From Scedosporium boydii (taxonomy: Eukaryota > Ascomycota > Sordariomycetes > Microascales > Microascaceae), in NCBI GenBank assembly GCA_002221725.1, contig NJFT01000268.1, positions 1 through 50,967 of the forward strand: 50,967 nucleotides of DNA, in the 5' to 3' direction. The translations under genes were made by a program, and so were the position numbers. Within the stretch, counting starts at the first letter, position 1, and the number at the start of each line of letters is the position of its first letter. Below are positions 46,139 to 50,967 of the stretch, piece by piece. Below the pieces are notes generated by a model, which was not told where the DNA came from, searched no databases, and was given only the letters and a program-made list of their open reading frames with translations.

Positions 46139-48664
46139 TGTGAATGTGTGTGTGTTATGTAGGTTGTAGGATGTATGGAAAGGTGTGTATGAAGGATATC
46201 AGGAACAGAGGCACGTCTCACACGCAATGGCAATCGTCACAAGCTAAAATTCTTCTTCTTACTTCTCTAAGGTTGGAGAAAGGGTATGGAGAGATGTGGG
46301 GGATGAGGGGAAAGAGTGTTCAAGGAGGTCAAGGAGGAAGAGGGAAAAGAAAAAAAGGTTAAGAAAGGCAGAATACTCGCTACACATATGAGAAACTGGA
46401 GATAGCAAAAAGTTAAATCATATCGTCATAAGCACTTACACACGCCCCCCAAGTGCTAGTCCAGCTTCCTCGGTCCAGTCGGTCCAACGGGTCCGATACG
46501 GGCGGGCAATTCCCAGAAACAGTCATGCTTCCTCGATCCCTAGTGGCACTGCAAATGCGATCTCCTCCGGGTTTCTTTCTAACTGGGTGGAGGAGACACA
46601 AACCGGGTCACGGTGTACACCAAACCTTTTAGCTGTAGTTAGTCCTCCGAGGACCCTCTACGGTGGCCAAGAAAAAAAGGGTTCTCTGCAAGGCAAAGCC
46701 GGACCGTACCAGCTACAAAGATCTAGACCAACACGCCCACGAACATTTCACACCCCTCCCCTTCGCCCCGCCGGCTTCGAGCCTCTGCCCCACAACCTCG
46801 GGAGGAAAGCTTTAAGGCCGTTTACATCGAGCAGAGAATGGCGCGAATATGTCCGCCACGTTTCAATGGTCAATGAAACCGGGGGCTGGTAGCCGAGGAC
46901 AATTAATTCGAATTATCGTGACTTTGACTGACTCACTGATGAAGTTCGGCTGTTGCTTGCGCCGGGCGCATTTACATCATCGTTACCATTTTTTTTTCCT
47001 TCGTCAGAGTGGCGGACGGCTGGTCAATCAAAATTGGAGGGGCAGTAGCTTCACCTGGCTTTCCTACTTCTAGAGCACACTATATTACACAACACTAGTT
47101 TCCAGACCACCGAGCTGACGATCCCTTCGGCTCAAAGGGGGTGGGTGGGACGGAGGCGTGCGTGGAGAATTGGACAGAAGAGAAAAAAAAAAAGAAAACG
47201 GGGAGAAAAAGAAAAAAGAAAATAAAGGCAGTAAGTGGCTATTGAAGGTGACTCGGGCTCCCGCACCGAGGCGTTTTGCCCGGCATTGGCCGAGGCTACC
47301 GACCTTTTCGCACAGGCTCCAGACCTCCGCCGGTGGAAAAAAACACACGCGCCCACATTGGATCCCACATTTTGCAGGTACGAAAGTCGTTCGCTTCGAA
47401 AGGGTTAAAAGAAGCCGAGATTCGAATGCAGCAACCATGTATGATTTGCTCCGTCATCTTATTGATCTAGATCGAAGAATGGAGATAAGTCGGTCTCCGA
47501 GCTGAAAGAGTCATAGAGCCCTTTCTACACGATAAGTTACTTCTACAGACGCAGACGCTACTGTCTTTTTTGCAGGCATTACGAGGTAGGAACTCCTTGC
47601 AGCAACTTTCCCATGTGGATCGCCTCCTGCTATATACTTCCTTCGTGCGAAGTAGTACTCGCAGAAATTAGTGGGCAAAGTACAAGAAGAAGCCGCAGAG
47701 GTTGTCAAGGCAAGCCGCATCTGGATTCTGCAATTGCAGGGTAACTCTCTCGATTTGGTTCTGAGTCACACTATCTAAAGGCACCCGGGACTGAGAATTA
47801 CACTATACTCGGCACGCCTTATGCGGCAAGCAAGCTGTGACTCTTCAATGTTCTTTTCCCTTTTTCAGCAATTGATGGTTCCGGCTAGAGGGAAGTTGGC
47901 AAGAAAAGTACTCGGTACATTCCTATCAAGCTTGGGCAAGAGGAAGCTGGAGAACTGTTGGAAACAGCACTCGCGGTTACTGGGGGCAATGGATTAGCAT
48001 GTGATGTCAACTCAAAGATCATCAATGGGGCACGATCATCTTGCCTGGGTGGCAGAGCGAATGTAGTTTACTTCGTGTCCCGTACCCTGCCTCTCGCGGC
48101 CGCCACCTTTCCACATGTTTTTCACCTGGCATCTCCGACACATATTCAGGAAGTCACGAGCGCTGGGGTATGGCATGTCGGTGAGAACATGAGAACCACT
48201 ACGAAGTACGCATAAACTACAATTGCGCGAATCGATGACGGGCGTTTGGTGGTTTACCTTGACATGGTTCATCAAATTCCATGTGAAAATCGACATGGGT
48301 TCATGGTGGGATGTGGCAGGTGCCAGTGCCCGCCAGGTGGGGGGGCGTGCAAATACCGAGACCACCCAGACCAACCAGACCAACCAGACCACAACATTGT
48401 CCATTCATTGCCATTCATTGTCCATGTGGGGTATTTACTCGTCTCACATCATGCGTGAGTCTCTCAGTCTCTCTCAGTCTTGCTCATTGTCGAAAGCATC
48501 CTACGAATTGTCCCACTAGGGTTTATTCGTTTCATTTGGTTTCCCTCCCCCCTTCCCCCCCCCCCCACCCAAAAAAAAAAAAAACACACCTACTAAACTA
48601 GGCATTGGGACGAGTACCCTTCTCCCCCCGGGTTTTCGCTGTCCCTTATCCTTCCTCCCTAAAC
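46139..48664. promoter_or_regulatory. Isocitrate lyase promoter and 3' region of trehalase
   Basis: About 2.5 kb with no supportable gene. A cluster of CGG triplets lies at 46471-46505. A/G-rich tracts occur at 46270-46365 and 47180-47225, tandem ACCAGACCA-type repeats at 48361-48392, CTCTCAGT repeats at 48453-48480 and C/A homopolymers at 48555-48584. Heptamers TACTTCG/CGAAGTA lie at 47648, 48069 and 48202. Confidence 0.5.
46471..46505. promoter_or_regulatory. CGG-triplet cluster upstream of isocitrate lyase
   Basis: Five CGG triplets in 35 nt (46471, 46480, 46488, 46499, 46503), two of them in the repeat CGGTCCA. They lie about 335-365 nt upstream of the isocitrate lyase ATG. Zn2Cys6 regulators of acetate and gluconeogenic genes bind spaced CGG/CCG half-sites, so this is a candidate control site. 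Confidence 0.35.
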
Positions 48665-50910
48665 TTATGTGAAGAGAGGATCTAATGAATTTTCCCAGGG
48701 CAGCATCTTCTCCAACCCAAGTTCATGGCTCAAGTCCAAGTACTGGAGGCCCACAACAAAGCTAGCGTTCACCCACCCGAATCTGTCCCATTGGTCAATG
48801 TGTTAGCCGCGTCTTGGCTCCTTACGCCCAGGGCTCGGAATTTAATGTACTCACCCTTCCTTGGCAACACCCTTGAAGCCTAGGCCCTGGTTTCCATACT
48901 CGGCATCGACTCGGTGCGGTTCCGACTTGTGAGTAACGTCGTACTTTTCCACCACCACGCCATTATAGTCCCTAGCCGCTGTTGCCATCATGTACAGCCA
49001 CTTGTAGGCCAGCCGGCATGCCTCGTTTTCGTACCCGTAGCGCCGAAGGCCCTCCCACGCGAGCATCTGCTGCGGCGCCCATCCGTACGGGTAATCCCAC
49101 TGCCGCTGAGGCCTGTCCGGCCCGAGCTCGCCCCGCGATGCCTCCGTCGTCGACGTGAGTCCGCCGTACGCCTCGAGCTTGGGGACCGCCGTCTTCTTGA
49201 CGAGCCTCTCCGCCTGCTCCTTCGTTGCGACGCCGGCCCAGAGAGTCCACAGCGTCGTGGCGCTCTCGTATCCCGTCTGCTCCTTCTTGACGATGTCGTA
49301 GTCGAAGAACCAGCCCTTTTCCTCGTCCCAGCAATACTTTTGAATGGCCTGCTTGCGCTTCTCAGCGCGTTCCTCCCAGAGAGCCGACGTGAGTGTCTCG
49401 CCGGGCTGGAGATTGCTGCCCGCAGTGTATTCCTCGGGCACGACGAGGCTGTCGTCGAAATAGGTGCGGATGGTCTTGGCAATGTCTGTCTCGTACTTGT
49501 AAAGCAGGCAGTTAAGGTCGACAGTCACGAGATCAGCACATCGATTCTCTAGGCGGTAGCTCGTGTCGTGGCCCGATTCTCTGATGGCTGTGTTCCAATC
49601 GCCCGTGTTAGTTTAATGAATGTACATGACATGTTTGTTGGGAAGGGGGAGGTGGTGGAAGGATCTATCGGGCAGGAGGCGAGCGGAGTAAAACTAACCT
49701 CGATCATGTTCAAAGTAAGTGTCGAGCTCGGGCTCCTTTACTTTCCCCCAAGTATACGCATCAACAAACTCCTCATATGTCAAGCCATGCTTCTCGGCAT
49801 ACGGCGTGAGGACGGTACGGAAGTGGCCAGGCTCCGTCTCGGGCGGAACGCCAAGACCCTCGGGCAGGTAGCGGGAGAGGCCGGTCGCGGCATCGTAGCG
49901 CGGCTCGGCCGTCCAAACGCTCGAGTACTCCTTGATGGCGGCGAGAAGTGCTAGGCGTAGCCACTCCTTGGAGCCCTCGTCGTCCTTGATCCGTTCGTAG
50001 ACGCGTAGGGTCATGTCAGTAAGGAAGGGCGGCTGGGATCGGCAGAGGTAGTACGACCGCGTGGCGTTGAGGATCTTGCCGTAGTTTTTGATGCAGAAGC
50101 AGAAATTGTCAACCATGCCCTTGGCGAGGTCGACGCGGTCGTTGACGAGAAGGCCGAGACTCTCAAAGTACGAGTCCCAGCCGTAGAATTCGTTGAACCG
50201 TCCACCGGGAACCACGAACGGAACGCCTCGGAGGGTCTTCTCCCCCGACTTGGGGTCTGTCACCTCCTCCATGGCGACGGTAAGAAGGCCAGGCTTGAGG
50301 TTGAGATCGCGGAGGAGCTCGGGTGTGATCTCCTCGGGAAGCATTTGCACATCGAGGCGGATCTCGGGCCTATCGGCGGCGACCTTTTTGTAAAATTCGT
50401 ACTGCTTGGGTTCGCCGTGCGGCACGTAGATGCGCGGCCTCGGGTCGTCGGTCCAGTCCTTGGGGTCGATGGCGGCGACCTCGACGGTGGAGGCATCGAT
50501 TCTCCGAGTGAGCTTGTCCCAGAAGTCCTCGCGGATGCGCCTTGCGAGCCGGCGGACGGGGTTTTCGTCGAGGCGGCTTAAACTTACGGTGAGTTCCTTT
50601 ACGCCGTCGTCTTTGGCAATGGTCAATTCCTGAAGGAGGTTGGAGACGTTGTAATGGCCGGTGAGTGTATAAGTGCCGGGCCCGTCTGCCGTTGCTGTGG
50701 GCAGTTCTACGGACTAGTGGGTTCAAAGTCACTCTCGTGTGAGTAGAAGTCCATCACTGGTCTGCCTGTCCCCCCTTCGTATGGAGCTTACCATTGGGCC
50801 TCCGTCCGCCTTGGTGATTTGATTGTCCTTATCCGTGTCTTCCTGTTCGAGGAGCCTCTCGAGCGTCTTCTCAACATCGAGTTTGAACTCAATGTCTTCA
50901 TCTTGGCCAC
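48665..50910 (-). CDS. Neutral trehalase, diverged, 5' end outside the window
   Basis: Cytosolic GH37 enzyme splitting trehalose into two glucose. Visible exons: 50792-50910, 49699-50713, 48855-49587 and 48665-48782 (about 660 residues); all introns (78, 111 and 72 nt) are GT..AG. The first visible exon starts after an acceptor at 50911-50912, so the N terminus lies beyond the edge. It carries an EF-hand-like calcium loop, DTDKDNQIT, typical of neutral trehalases. Trehalase signature 1 reads [14 protein letters not shown] and signature 2 [28 protein letters not shown] forms across a junction. It differs from the usual fungal neutral trehalase in the segment after the calcium loop and at the C terminus, which ends early after [19 protein letters not shown]. 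It may be a second paralogue. Confidence 0.92.
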
Positions 50911-50936
50911 CTGTTAAGAGTCGTGAGTGTCAAGAC

Positions 50937-50938
<2 letters not shown>

Positions 50939-50967
<29 letters not shown>
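50939..50967. repeat. Homopolymer G tract at window end
   Basis: About 29 G run to the last base, inside an intron of the trehalase gene. Together with the A tract at the start this marks a probable assembly edge. Confidence 0.85.

Noticed and set aside
45189..46169. 326-codon plus-strand frame opposite isocitrate lyase
   Set aside because: It runs through the exons and introns of the real minus-strand gene; it is a shadow of strong codon bias.
15935..50910. A secondary-metabolite gene cluster or a new defence system
   Set aside because: The genes are conserved housekeeping functions; no synthase, transporter, cluster regulator or defence-like effector was found.

Overview
The window reads as nuclear DNA of a filamentous ascomycete (Pezizomycotina), most likely a eurotiomycete. 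This rests on short GT..AG introns of about 55-180 nt with CTAAC-type branch sites, CT-rich leaders, long intergenic stretches between densely coding genes, and proteins whose best remembered relatives are Aspergillus-like. The species assignment is inference. I saw no convincing tRNA, rRNA, CRISPR or intact transposon. The window starts with a run of about 30 A and ends with a run of about 29 G, so both edges look like assembly break points.

Layout, left to right: a PC4/Sub1 transcriptional coactivator (-, 397-988); a PXA-PX-nexin C membrane protein (+, 2240-5521); a paxillin-like two-LIM protein (-, 6621-9018, three exons); a gene-poor interval of about 5-6 kb (10.1-15.9 kb) crowded with the heptamer TACTTCG/CGAAGTA; INO1 inositol-3-phosphate synthase (+, 15935-17718); an unrecognised 337-residue protein (+, 18300-19414); a ZCCHC10-like zinc-knuckle/RS protein (-, 19681-20924); an R3H-SUZ RNA-binding protein (+, 22314-25168).

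The middle is a growth and mitochondria block: eIF3f (-, 26037-27125) divergent from UTP25 (+, 27566-29842), then mitochondrial ribosomal protein bL17m (-, 30142-30886) divergent from MIC12 (+, 31518-32250). The second pair shares a promoter region containing a TCACGTGA palindrome. The EFM6-type lysine methyltransferase follows (+, 34152-35566), then another gene-poor stretch with the same heptamer (35.6-39.0 kb).

The right part holds a secreted double-psi beta-barrel protein (+, 39004-39828), CCZ1 of the Mon1-Ccz1 Rab7 exchange factor (-, 40820-43336), isocitrate lyase (-, 44116-46138, five exons) and a 5'-truncated, diverged neutral trehalase (-, 48665-50910). The last two serve C2 and storage-carbon use.

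Most gene models were rebuilt by joining exons by eye; reading phase was checked at each junction. The most notable observation is a probable AT-AC intron (20775-20845) in the zinc-knuckle gene: only ATAAGT..AC splicing restores the CX2CX4HX4C knuckle. The second is the strong clustering of TACTTCG/CGAAGTA in the gene-poor intervals.
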